DNA of 64,000 nucleotides, taken from DAOUKH01 sp965219875. GTDB lineage: Bacteria > Chloroflexota > Dehalococcoidia > SHYB01. Under the pieces are notes generated by a model. It worked only from the letters and a program-made list of their open reading frames with translations, did not search any database and was not told where the DNA came from. The stretch is taken from positions 620,001 through 684,000 of the forward strand of contig CBDCOW010000001.1 of assembly GCA_965219875.1 (NCBI GenBank), read 5' to 3'. The translations under genes were made by a program, and so were the position numbers. This document shows, piece after piece, positions 8,521 to 16,921 of this stretch; the first letter of the stretch is position 1, and the number at the start of each line of letters is the position of its first letter.

Positions 8521-9560
8521 TGCCGGGCTCCGGCGGCGACGCCAGAGCAGAAAGGCGGTGTCGGACGAAGGCGAGGATAGGGCTGTGCATGGGCAACTGG
8601 CTGCCCGCCGAACTCCTTCGGCAGGCAGCCCGGTCCGCGGAGAGACAGGGCTACGAGATCTTCTGGCTCACCGAGTCGTCAACCGGCATGGGCAAGGACG
8701 TGTCGTCCCAGCTAGCCTCCGTTGCCCTCGGCACCTCAACCATCCGCGTGGGGACGGGCATCATGCCCATCTATACCCGGACTCCCACCTTGATCGCCGA
8801 GGTTGCGACAAGCCTTGACGAGATCTCCGGAGGGCGGTTTACGCTCGGCCTCGGGGCAGGCCACGGCAACAACCTGGCGACGGCCCACGGGGTCACGGTC
8901 GAGCGCCCGCTTTGGAGAATGCGGGAGTGCGTGGCAATTCTTCGAGAGGCTCTGAGCACCGGACACGCCACATTCCACGGCGAGATCTTCGACATCCCGG
9001 ACCTGGAGCTGCTGCTACCCAACCCGGACCGGCGGCCGCCAATCTACATAGGCGTCCTCAGACCGGGTCTGGCCCAGCTCGCTGGCGAAATCGCCGATGG
9101 GGTGATTCTGAACATGGTCACCCCCGACTACCTCCAAGAGGTGGTCCCGCTGGTCCGGGCCGCCGCCGAGCGGGCGGGCCGCGAGCCCGACGAAGTGGAC
9201 ATCGCCTGCCTCGTCTTGGCCTGCGCCGACGACCGGGAAGCAGAGCGCGTGTGCAGCGAACGGATCGCGAACTATCACACGATGCCGTTCTACCAGGAGC
9301 ACATGAAGCGCAGCGGCTTCGCGGCCGAGGTCGAAGCCATCGTGGCCGGGCTGCGCCGAGGAGGTCTCGCGGAGGGTGCCAGAGCGGTATCTCCACGAAT
9401 GCTGGAGACGCTGGCTCTCGTTGGCGACCCGAAGAGTTGGCCTGAGAAAATCAACCGATACCGCGAGGCGGGGATCGGCCTGCCGTGCCTGTTCCTCTTT
9501 CCTGCCGAGAATGACGAAGCTGGATCGGTCCTCAGAGGAGTCGAGGCGCTCCAGGGCTGA
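8520..9560 (+). CDS. LLM-class flavin-dependent oxidoreductase
   Basis: Bacterial luciferase-like TIM-barrel enzyme of 324-346 aa. It opens with ARIGLCMGNWLPAELL and continues through FWLTESSTGMGKD, RVGTGIMPIYTRTPTLIAE and SGGRFTLGLGAGHG, with the C-terminal RYREAGIGLPCLF. Members use reduced FMN or F420 for hydride transfer or monooxygenation; cofactor and substrate are not decided by the sequence. The 5' end is uncertain: TTG at 8520 or ATG at 8587. A close paralogue lies at 29100-30092. Its stop codon abuts that of the convergent amidohydrolase (TGA|TCA) with no space for a terminator. Confidence 0.88.
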   Translation: MPGSGGDARAERRCRTKARIGLCMGNWLPAELLRQAARSAERQGYEIFWLTESSTGMGKDVSSQLASVALGTSTIRVGTGIMPIYTRTPTLIAEVATSLDEISGGRFTLGLGAGHGNNLATAHGVTVERPLWRMRECVAILREALSTGHATFHGEIFDIPDLELLLPNPDRRPPIYIGVLRPGLAQLAGEIADGVILNMVTPDYLQEVVPLVRAAAERAGREPDEVDIACLVLACADDREAERVCSERIANYHTMPFYQEHMKRSGFAAEVEAIVAGLRRGGLAEGARAVSPRMLETLALVGDPKSWPEKINRYREAGIGLPCLFLFPAENDEAGSVLRGVEALQG

Positions 9561-10706
9561 TCAGACCTCGAACTTGAGCAAGCGCACCGCGTTCTCGGAC
9601 GTGACCTTGTATCTGTCCTCGTCGGGGACTCCCGTGAAGATCCTGTCGAGATACTCCATCGACTTGGGCCACGTGGCCTCCGAGTGCGGATAGTCGTTGC
9701 CCCAGACCATGTTCTCTACTCCGATGATGTCGCGAAGCCGTTGCACCCCAACGTGGTCCTCGAGGAACGTGGCAAACATGTTCTCGTGCCAGTAGTCGCT
9801 GGGGATCATGCCCCGCTTCGAACGCCAGCCCCTGCCGTAGAAACCCCGCTCCTTGTACGTCTCGTCGAGCCTGGCGAGCCAGTAGGGGATCCACGACAGC
9901 TCGTGCTCTCCGGCGCACATCTTCAGGCCGGGGTAGCGGTCGAAGACGCCGGCGAAGATCATCGCGCCGAGCGAGTAGCGGACCCAGTAGTCGTGGTTGG
10001 ACCTCCCGGCCGGGGTGTACTCGCTAAAGTCGGTCGTCTGCTCCAAACCGGGGATGCCATGCCGGACGTAGCCGCTATGCATGATGAGGGGCATCTCGAG
10101 GTGAGCGGCAGTCCACCAAAGACGGTCGTAGATGGGGTGGCGGTAGGGTCTGTCGGGAAGGGGATAGACCGGGATGAGAGCCCCGGTGAGCCCCAGCTCC
10201 GCGCATCGCTCCAGGTCTTCGCATGCGTCGTCGACATCGTCAACGTTGATGAAGCCCGGCGCCTTGAGCCGACCTGGGTACGGCTTGATGAAGTCAGCGA
10301 TGGCTTCGGTATACGCCCGGCAGATGGCGGTGAGGAGCTTACTATCCTCGATCCGGGTGAAGCAGGCCCCGATGCTCGAGTAGATGTACGCGCCCCAGAC
10401 CCCGTCCTCCTCCAGGTCCTTGACCATCTCGTGGGGGTCGTATGCTCCCTTGCGCACGTCTTCCCACGTGGCGACGAAGTCGATCCGGGACGGGTCCTCG
10501 AACCGGAGCGCGGTCTGAGTAAAGGCCCCGAGAGTAATCAACTCCTGCCCATCGAGAAACCAGGCATCGTACTCTCTGCCCTGGGCATTCTCGGACCGCA
10601 CTAGCCGGGGGGCCCGTTCTCGGAACGCCGGCTCGATCCGATCGATATAGGTGTCCGGCGGCTCCACGATATGGGTGTCGCACGAAATGATTTTGTAGTC
10701 AGGCAT
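9561..10706 (-). CDS. Amidohydrolase family protein (amidohydrolase 2 / ACMSD-like)
   Basis: 381-aa TIM-barrel hydrolase or decarboxylase starting MPDYKIISCDTHIVEPPD. It has the ACMSD-type features: an N-terminal D-T-H metal region, MHSGYVRHGIPGLE in the middle, ICAGEHELSWIPYW-like helix, and GNDYPHSEATWPKS carrying the late metal-site Asp. It is expected to be cytoplasmic and Zn/Mn dependent. It is the last gene of the operon running from the SDR at 16731; a 68-bp gap separates it from MmgE/PrpD. The ATG at 10706 follows GAGGGGG. A paralogue lies at 57739-58842. Confidence 0.88.
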   Translation of the reverse strand: MPDYKIISCDTHIVEPPDTYIDRIEPAFRERAPRLVRSENAQGREYDAWFLDGQELITLGAFTQTALRFEDPSRIDFVATWEDVRKGAYDPHEMVKDLEEDGVWGAYIYSSIGACFTRIEDSKLLTAICRAYTEAIADFIKPYPGRLKAPGFINVDDVDDACEDLERCAELGLTGALIPVYPLPDRPYRHPIYDRLWWTAAHLEMPLIMHSGYVRHGIPGLEQTTDFSEYTPAGRSNHDYWVRYSLGAMIFAGVFDRYPGLKMCAGEHELSWIPYWLARLDETYKERGFYGRGWRSKRGMIPSDYWHENMFATFLEDHVGVQRLRDIIGVENMVWGNDYPHSEATWPKSMEYLDRIFTGVPDEDRYKVTSENAVRLLKFEV

Positions 10707-10774
10707 TCGGGCCCCCTCATCTTCCGCCTCGGTTGCCAAGCTAACAGAATCCCCGAGACTTGTCATATACGGGC

Positions 10775-12148
10775 TCATTCACCCAAGGCGCGGACCGCCG
10801 GACCGGTCGCCAGGGCCATTGCATCAACGACGCTGTCGAGGTCGTCCATCTTCAGGACCAGATCGCGGAGGCGGTCGCAGTCCTCGGGGGAGAGCACCCG
10901 CAGGGCATTGTCGCGGTACTTCCGCGCGATCTCGTCCAGGCTGAGCGGGTCGCCCCACTCGCCGTGCGCCACGTCGACCTGTTCCCGTAGCTCGCACCCG
11001 TTTTTCAAACGGATGGTGACCGGGTTTGAAGCATCGCGATATTGGGACGACATCGATGGATCGACGACGAGCTCGACTCTCTCTGCCATGGCCCGGGCCT
11101 CGGCCGATGACACCTCGGTGTCGTCGAAGCTCTCAATACCGACCTGCCGGTGCAGGATCGCCTCTGCCACGTTGTGCTGAAGGCTGACCTTGGCGGCGAG
11201 CCCGTCCTGGGGGCGAGGCAGGTTCATCCATCCCGCGTTGGGTACCGTCACCGTCACGTGCTCGACTTGCTCGGGTCTGATGTCATGTTCCAGGACAAGC
11301 TTCAGGACCGCGTCGACCCCACGGACGTTCCGATGACAGGTGGGATAGCCCTTGATCGCGATGCCCGGATCAACGACATGAAATGGGCGTCCCAGCCCGC
11401 GCGTTGTGATCTCCGGGTCGAACCGGTCCAGGCCCATGAATTCGTCGGCCAAGCCGAGCGCTCCTTCGATTGGCTCCGGTGTGGCCGTCCAGCCGGCGCG
11501 AGCGAGCACGGCGGCCCGAACGCCGCCGCCGGCGGCGTTCCCCGCGTGATAGGGCTTCGTCATCGTCCCCGTGTTTTTTTTGATTCCGCCCGCGTGAGAG
11601 GCGGCGATGCCCAGGGCCATGCGCGTCTGCCACGGATCAAGACCGAGGAGCTTTGCCGAGGCGGCGGCGGCTCCGATCACGCCGTAGACGCCGACGCTCG
11701 AGCCTCTCGCCGGCCCTTCCTGAAGGCCATAGCCATAGGCGACCTTGCCGTGGACCTCGAGACCGATCACGAAGGCCTCAATGACCTTCCTCCCCGGCAG
11801 CTCCAGCTTCTCGGCGAGGGCGAAGACCGCGGGGAAGATGCTGCAGACGGGATGGCCTACGGGGAGGGCCGTCGCATCGAAGTCGAGGGCGTTGGCGAGG
11901 ACCCCGTTGGCAAAGGCCGCGTTGGCGGCGCCGGTCCGATAGCCTCCGGCGATGACCCCGGCGTCGGGCGTTCCCCCTTCGCCCCGGGTATAGTCGATCA
12001 CGAGTTGACCGACGGGTTGCGTCGCTCCCGCCAGGGCGACGCCGAAGGTGTCCAGCATCACTTCTTTGCTAACGCGGATGGCTTCGGGCGGCAGGTCTTC
12101 GTAGCCGGTGCCGGCAATCCATTCAGCGATGGCTTCGGTGACGCTCAT
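10775..12148 (-). CDS. MmgE/PrpD family protein
   Basis: 457-aa member of the MmgE/PrpD family, which includes 2-methylcitrate dehydratase and iminodisuccinate epimerase. Typical sequences are the N-terminal VMLDTFGVALAGA, ANGVLANALDFDATALPVGHPVCSIFPA, and KGYPTCHRNVRGVDAVLKL near residue 280, plus a C-terminal domain with the KMDDLDSV helix. The length is normal. The start ATG at 12148 overlaps the HMGL-like stop by 4 bp (ATGA), showing coupling. With an HMGL-like carbon-carbon lyase next door it may dehydrate or epimerise a carboxylate intermediate; this is inference. Confidence 0.92.
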   Translation of the reverse strand: MSVTEAIAEWIAGTGYEDLPPEAIRVSKEVMLDTFGVALAGATQPVGQLVIDYTRGEGGTPDAGVIAGGYRTGAANAAFANGVLANALDFDATALPVGHPVCSIFPAVFALAEKLELPGRKVIEAFVIGLEVHGKVAYGYGLQEGPARGSSVGVYGVIGAAAASAKLLGLDPWQTRMALGIAASHAGGIKKNTGTMTKPYHAGNAAGGGVRAAVLARAGWTATPEPIEGALGLADEFMGLDRFDPEITTRGLGRPFHVVDPGIAIKGYPTCHRNVRGVDAVLKLVLEHDIRPEQVEHVTVTVPNAGWMNLPRPQDGLAAKVSLQHNVAEAILHRQVGIESFDDTEVSSAEARAMAERVELVVDPSMSSQYRDASNPVTIRLKNGCELREQVDVAHGEWGDPLSLDEIARKYRDNALRVLSPEDCDRLRDLVLKMDDLDSVVDAMALATGPAVRALGE

Positions 12149-13443
12149 CGGCGCTGCGCTCTCCGGCAGATGTCCTCGATCTCCTCCTCATTCAGCATAA
12201 CGGGGAACTTGTTACCCAGGGCGTCGAGACGCTCCTTCATCGCGTCGTAGACCTCCCGGATGCGGTCGTCGTCCGTCGGCAGGCCCATCTCCTCGAGTTT
12301 CGCCCGCACCGTCTGCGGGCTGAGGAGGCCGTACGTCATCGCCGGCGTGGGGCGCATCCCGACGAGGTCCAGATCGTAGGAGCTCAGCTCCAACTCCCGG
12401 TAGCTCTTTCCCCGCAGGTAGCCGAGGTAGTGCGGCGGATAGTCGATCAGGCTCATGTGTTCCCCGGTAATCGGCTGGAAGGGGAGTCGTTGAACGCCCG
12501 TGATCCGCTCGACGGTGGCCGAGAGCTCATGCAGCCTGGTCAAGTCGGCGCCCGTTTCGATCCCGTAGAGCAACTGCAGGGACACGACGACCTCCTCGAG
12601 ACTGGCAAAGCCCTGGTCGCCGATCGCGTTGACCGAGACCTGCGGCCATGCGCCCGCGGACGTCGCGGCGAGGACCAGCGCCGTCGCCGACCCGAGGTTG
12701 TTGCGGGCGTGGAAGTAGATTGGCACGTCCCGCACCAGCCCCGCCCGCATGGTTTTCACGAGATATCGGGTAGCGTCTGGGGTCGATGCCCCCCTCGAGT
12801 CCGCCATCAAGAGGCTCTCGGCGCCGCTATTGAGATAGAAGTTCTGTCGATCGACGACCGTCTGCATATCCTCGAGGAAGTCGCCGTCGCCGCCGATGTA
12901 GACCGAGGAAACGCAGACGCCGAGACCCTTCTTGCTGGCATAGTCGATCGCTTTCGGGAGATCGCGCAGGCGCTCATCGGACTCGGGGGCCTCGGCCGTA
13001 CGACCGAGTTGACTGCGCGCCGGGACTGCCGATAGGCCGAGGGCCTGGGCGCCGCTATCCACGATGCGGTCGATCTGCTCCTTATACTCCCCTTCCTGCC
13101 AGGTGCCGAACAGGCCCCACACCCGTATCTTGGTCTTGAGCCCCAATGAGGCGACCGCCCGAAGCCCCTCCCAGACCCGCTGGTCCTTTGCCGTTCCGTA
13201 TTGGTTGGCTAGGAATACGGTTTCCTGGACGCCGACCGCGTCGAGAAGACGGGCTACCTCCTGGTACTCCTCCACCGAGTAGAGACGGCTCGCGGGAAGG
13301 TGGTCCAGTTTCAGGGGCGTCCAGTCCTGAATGACCAGCGGCTCACGGAAGTCGTACTGTTCCTGGATCTCGGGAAGGAAGTTATATGGGCTAACCTTGT
13401 GAAGATCGCCTTCCCACGGGCTGCCCGTGCCGGAGGCGCTCAT
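12145..13443 (-). CDS. HMGL-like (pyruvate carboxyltransferase fold) protein, copy A with altered metal motif
   Basis: 432-aa protein of the HMG-CoA lyase / isopropylmalate synthase TIM-barrel superfamily. It is one of three paralogues here (others at 16922 and 30089). The first-strand motif is IQDWTPLKLDHL, with Asp40 where canonical enzymes have RDG. The late HxH metal motif of the superfamily is present as HVHDN and HVHDC in the other two, but here it reads H245-A-R247-N-N, so one metal-ligand histidine is replaced by Arg. The remaining fold (MADSRGASTPDATRY, QVSVNAIGDQGFASLEEV) is intact. It overlaps both neighbours by 4 bp and is clearly part of the operon. It could be a divergent lyase, or an enzyme with altered or lost metal use. 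Confidence 0.85.
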   Translation of the reverse strand: MSASGTGSPWEGDLHKVSPYNFLPEIQEQYDFREPLVIQDWTPLKLDHLPASRLYSVEEYQEVARLLDAVGVQETVFLANQYGTAKDQRVWEGLRAVASLGLKTKIRVWGLFGTWQEGEYKEQIDRIVDSGAQALGLSAVPARSQLGRTAEAPESDERLRDLPKAIDYASKKGLGVCVSSVYIGGDGDFLEDMQTVVDRQNFYLNSGAESLLMADSRGASTPDATRYLVKTMRAGLVRDVPIYFHARNNLGSATALVLAATSAGAWPQVSVNAIGDQGFASLEEVVVSLQLLYGIETGADLTRLHELSATVERITGVQRLPFQPITGEHMSLIDYPPHYLGYLRGKSYRELELSSYDLDLVGMRPTPAMTYGLLSPQTVRAKLEEMGLPTDDDRIREVYDAMKERLDALGNKFPVMLNEEEIEDICRRAQRR

Positions 13444-14456
13444 CGTTCCATCGCTCCCGCTCCGCCAGACGCGGCGTACTGCGGGTTGTTTACCATGTGA
13501 CAGGCGACGGTATGCGAGCCCTCGGCTCCGACGAGCGGCGGCTCGTCTTCCTCGCAGATCGCTCGGGCGTAGAGGCAGCGGGTGCGAAACCGGCAGCCCG
13601 AGGGTGGATCAATGGGACTGGGGACCTCGCCGGGCAGGATGATCTCCTCGCGATCGATGTCGGGATGGGAGGGAAGTGCCGCCGAGAGGAGGGCCTGGGT
13701 GTAGGGGTGAAGCGGGCTCTCGAAGAGGGTCTCCGTCTCGGCTTGCTCGACGATCTTTCCCAGGTACATCACCGCGATCTTCATCGTCATGTACCGCACG
13801 GTGGCTAGGTCATGGGCTATGAGCAGATACGTCAGCCCCAGGCTCTCCTGGAGGTCTTTGAAGAGGTTCATGACCTGGGCCCGGATGGAGACATCCAGTG
13901 ACGATACCGGCTCGTCAAGGATGATGACGCTCGGGTTGAGTGCCAGGGCCCGGGCCAGCGCAAGGCGTTGCCGCTGGCCGCCGCTGAACTCGTGGGGATA
14001 CTGGGAGGCGACGCTAGGGGCCAACCCCACCTGCTCGAAGACCCACTTCACTCTGGCATCGATCTCCTGGGCGGAGCCGAAGCCGTTGATCACCAGCGGC
14101 TCAGCGACGATGGAGCCCACCCGCATCCTCGGATTGAGCGAGCTGTACGGGTCCTGGAAGACCGCCTGGAAGTTCGCGCGGTAGTCTCTGAGCTGCTTCC
14201 CGCGGAGGCTTCGGACGTCCCGGCCCCGGAATATGATCGTTCCGGCCGTCGGCTCTTCGAGGAGGAGGATCAGCCGGCCCGTCGTCGTCTTGCCGCACCC
14301 CGACTCGCCAACAAGACCCCACGTATCGCCCTCCTCCACGGAGAACGAGATGTCGTCGACGGCCTTGACCCAACTATTCGGCGCAAGGAACGGGATGCTC
14401 CTCCCTACGGGGAAGTGCTTTTTGAGGTGCTGGACCTCCAGGATTGTCTCAGTCAC
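13440..14456 (-). CDS. dppF: ABC transporter ATP-binding protein, DppF/OppF type
   Basis: 338-aa cytoplasmic ATPase. Walker A is GESGCGKTT, the Q-loop region FQAVFQDPYSSLNPRM, the signature FSGGQRQR and Walker B SVIILDEP. The C-terminal oligopeptide-ABC extension carries the CRFRTRCLYARAIC cysteines that in this family bind an Fe-S cluster. It starts with GTG at 14456, 8 bp inside dppD, preceded by AGGAG at ideal spacing; upstream in-frame ATGs are possible. It pairs with dppD, but no permease genes are in this operon, so it probably serves dppBC at 4-5.9 kb. Confidence 0.92.
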   Translation of the reverse strand: MTETILEVQHLKKHFPVGRSIPFLAPNSWVKAVDDISFSVEEGDTWGLVGESGCGKTTTGRLILLLEEPTAGTIIFRGRDVRSLRGKQLRDYRANFQAVFQDPYSSLNPRMRVGSIVAEPLVINGFGSAQEIDARVKWVFEQVGLAPSVASQYPHEFSGGQRQRLALARALALNPSVIILDEPVSSLDVSIRAQVMNLFKDLQESLGLTYLLIAHDLATVRYMTMKIAVMYLGKIVEQAETETLFESPLHPYTQALLSAALPSHPDIDREEIILPGEVPSPIDPPSGCRFRTRCLYARAICEEDEPPLVGAEGSHTVACHMVNNPQYAASGGAGAMER

Positions 14457-15438
14457 GTTTCTCCTCGACATGGAGCCAGCAGCTGGCTGTGTGCTCCCGT
14501 CCAACCGCTGCCGCGGGCGGGAACTCCTTCCAACAGACATCCATCACGTGCGGGCAACGCGGGGCGAACGTGCACCCTGCCGGCAGGTCCAGAAGCGATG
14601 GCGGCTGTCCCTGGATGGAATGGAGACGATCGACTTTCTGCTCCATCTTGGGCACGGAGTTCAGCAGGGCCTGGGTGTAGGGATGGCTGGGGCTATTGAA
14701 GATTTCGCGGACAGGGCCGGCCTCGACGATCTTGCCGGCGTACATCACCGCGACCTTGTGACACATCTTGGCCACGATACCGAAATCGTGCGTGACGAAG
14801 ATGATGGAGGTGCCCGTTTCCTGTTGCAGCTCGTTGAGCAGCCTCAGGTACTGGGCCTGGATCGTGACGTCGAGGGAGGTGGTGGGCTCGTCGGCGATGA
14901 TGAGCTGTGGCTCGTTGGCGAGGGAAAGCGCCCCAACCAGGCGCTGACGGATGCCCCCACTCATCTGGTGTGGGAACTGCCCCGCCCGAACCTCCGGGGA
15001 TGAGATTTTTACCATACGGATCAGGTCCTGCACCCGTCCCTTCACCGCGGACCCGGAAAGCTTCTGATGGGTGGTAAGAGCCTCTCCCAACTGGTCGCCA
15101 ATGGTGAAGACGGGATTGAGTGACGTCATCGGGTCCTGCAGGATCATGGCGATCTGCTGCCCCCGAACCCGGCGCATCTCTTCATCCGTGAGCTTGAGGA
15201 GATCCCGGCCGTCGAAGATGACCTCGCCGCCGACGATTGTCCCAGCCGGCTTGGGGACGACTCGAAGAATCGAGAGGCAAGTGATGCTCTTGCCACAGCC
15301 CGACTCCCCAACCAGTCCGAGGGTCTCCCCACGATTGAGGGTGAAGCTCACCCCATCGACGGCTTTGACGATCCCCCGCCGAACGAAGAAATGGGTACGG
15401 AGGTCCCGCACCTCCAGGAGGGGTTGAGCCGTCTCCAT
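14449..15438 (-). CDS. dppD: ABC transporter ATP-binding protein, DppD/OppD type
   Basis: 329-aa cytoplasmic ATPase. Walker A is GESGCGKSI, the Q-loop MILQDPMTSLNPVF, the signature MSGGIRQR and Walker B LIIADEPTTSLDV. The C-terminal CTFAPRCPHVMDVC is the family's cysteine-rich extension. The ATG at 15438 (METAQPLL) lies 13 bp after the NTF2-like gene; the open frame extends upstream but only through that neighbour. It works as a heterodimer with dppF. Confidence 0.92.
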   Translation of the reverse strand: METAQPLLEVRDLRTHFFVRRGIVKAVDGVSFTLNRGETLGLVGESGCGKSITCLSILRVVPKPAGTIVGGEVIFDGRDLLKLTDEEMRRVRGQQIAMILQDPMTSLNPVFTIGDQLGEALTTHQKLSGSAVKGRVQDLIRMVKISSPEVRAGQFPHQMSGGIRQRLVGALSLANEPQLIIADEPTTSLDVTIQAQYLRLLNELQQETGTSIIFVTHDFGIVAKMCHKVAVMYAGKIVEAGPVREIFNSPSHPYTQALLNSVPKMEQKVDRLHSIQGQPPSLLDLPAGCTFAPRCPHVMDVCWKEFPPAAAVGREHTASCWLHVEEKRD

Positions 15439-15451
15439 CACTTGCCCCGCA

Positions 15452-15913
15452 TCAAGCGTCCCCTGCACCGCGGACCGCCGTCGCCGGCATGCTTGCATGC
15501 CGCGACACCACCTGCCACCGGCCGCCCCGCTTGATCCACACGTCGGTCAAGAGGAACGTCACCTGGTGAATATCGGGCCCGGTATCGCTCTGACTATGCT
15601 CTTCCACCGACCCTCCGTAGATCCGGGCCAGCAGATCGCCGGTTGTCTCCTCCGTGTACTGCCACACCACCACAGCCGCGTCGGGGAACACCCGTACCTG
15701 CATGTCGCCGTACTCGAAGGACTTCGGCGCGTAGCGGGCCATCGACCCATCGATCCACTCTCGCTTCGACTCTCGAAGTCCCTTGCCGGCGGTGGTGATG
15801 ACGAAGTCATCGGCGACGAACCGGTCGAGGGCCGCTTCGTCGTGGCTAAGCCAAGCCTCGATCCAGTCCGTTTGCATCTGGATGATGGTCTGCGCTGTGT
15901 CGGCCTGAGTCAT
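15452..15913 (-). CDS. NTF2-like / SnoaL-type protein (153 aa)
   Basis: 153-aa cone-shaped alpha+beta barrel protein of the NTF2/SnoaL superfamily (DUF4440-like). It has the N-terminal helix MQTDWIEAWLSHDEAALDRFVADDFVIT and the final strand DVWIKRGGRWQVVSRHAS, typical of this fold. Such proteins are small isomerases or hydrolases, or ligand-binding accessory domains. It lies 14 bp after the SDR gene and 13 bp before dppD, inside the operon. The start is supported by its position directly after the SDR stop. Confidence 0.82.
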   Translation of the reverse strand: MTQADTAQTIIQMQTDWIEAWLSHDEAALDRFVADDFVITTAGKGLRESKREWIDGSMARYAPKSFEYGDMQVRVFPDAAVVVWQYTEETTGDLLARIYGGSVEEHSQSDTGPDIHQVTFLLTDVWIKRGGRWQVVSRHASMPATAVRGAGDA

Positions 15914-15927
15914 CGGCGAGCCTCTTG

Positions 15928-16731
15928 TTACGGCTGGTACACACCACTGATGCACAGGGTGCCCGCGTCCACCGGGAGCGACACGCCGGTGATCCACCTG
16001 GCCTCGTCGCTGGCGAGGAAGAGGGCCGCCCAAGCGATGTCCCAGGCTGTCCCCGGGGTCCCGAGGGGCGTCATCTGGGCGCGGGCCGCCATCGCCTCGT
16101 CGCTCAGGTCCAGGTTGACTGCCGCCATCGGCGTGTTGATCTGGCCGGGCAAGATACAGTTCACGCGGACGCCTTCCCGGGCGTGGGCCAGGGCCATGGA
16201 CATCGTCAGACCGACGACGCCTATCTTCGATACCGAGTACGCCAGCGCTCCTGGAGGGCTCGCTCGCCACGCGGCCAGGGACGAGATGTTGACGATGGCG
16301 CCGCCGCCACCTTCGATCATCTTCGGGATCGCGTACTTGCTCGTGAGCATCATGCTCTTCAAATTCACGTCCATCGTCCGGTCCCAGGTCTCCTCACTGA
16401 CCTCGACGGCGGTGCCCCATCCCGCGATTCCCACGTTGTTGACGAGGATGTCGAACCGTCCGAACCGACCGGCCGCGGCCTCGACCATGCGGCGGCAGCC
16501 GTCGCCGGAGCTCACGTCCGCCTCGAAGGTCGCCGCCTCGCCGCCCTCGTCGCGGATCATCGTCAGGGTCTCTTCGGCCCGCTCGGCGAGCTGGTCCACC
16601 AGAAGCACCCGAGCGCCCTCTCGGGCGAATAAGACAGCTATCGCCTTGCCGGTCCCGACACCGGGACCGCTGGACCCGGCGCCGGTAACCAGGGCGACCT
16701 TTCCTTCCAGTCTTGGGCGACCCTGGTCCAT
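15928..16731 (-). CDS. Short-chain dehydrogenase/reductase, first gene of a 7-gene operon
   Basis: 267-aa classical SDR. The cofactor motif is TGAGSSGPGVGTGKA (longer glycine loop than usual), NNVG near 98-101, catalytic Ser at 150/151, Tyr165 and Lys169 (YSVSK). The C-terminal stretch is ITGVSLPVDAGT. The ATG at 16731 is favoured because in-frame codons further upstream overlap the predicted promoter. It heads the operon SDR, NTF2-like, dppD, dppF, HMGL-like, MmgE/PrpD, amidohydrolase. Confidence 0.9.
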   Translation of the reverse strand: MDQGRPRLEGKVALVTGAGSSGPGVGTGKAIAVLFAREGARVLLVDQLAERAEETLTMIRDEGGEAATFEADVSSGDGCRRMVEAAAGRFGRFDILVNNVGIAGWGTAVEVSEETWDRTMDVNLKSMMLTSKYAIPKMIEGGGGAIVNISSLAAWRASPPGALAYSVSKIGVVGLTMSMALAHAREGVRVNCILPGQINTPMAAVNLDLSDEAMAARAQMTPLGTPGTAWDIAWAALFLASDEARWITGVSLPVDAGTLCISGVYQP

Positions 16732-16757
16732 CCTGCTCCCGTCGTGACCTCGGGCTG

Positions 16758-16786
16758 AAGTTACCCGCACGCCACCCGGCTGTCAA
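16758..16786 (-). promoter_or_regulatory. Sigma70-type promoter for the 7-gene minus-strand operon
   Basis: Minus strand: TTGACA (16786-16781), 17-bp spacer, TAACTT (16763-16758). Perfect -35, good -10 and ideal spacing, 27 bp before the SDR start codon. Confidence 0.65.
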
Positions 16787-16815
16787 TTCCGGACAGCATG
16801 CTGGCCCCGCGTACG

Positions 16816-16844
16816 TTGACAGCGGCCAACGTGGAACCTAGCCT
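16816..16844 (+). promoter_or_regulatory. Putative promoter for HMGL-like copy B
   Basis: Plus strand: TTGACA (16816-16821), 17-bp spacer, TAGCCT (16839-16844). Perfect -35 and spacing but a weak -10; divergent from the operon promoter 30 bp away. Confidence 0.45.
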
Positions 16845-16921
16845 TGGGCCACCCCACCACGGGCTCCTTGTAGCGCCCTCTGGCCCGAGTTGGGATTGTC
16901 GCAAGGGAGAGGAGAACCGCT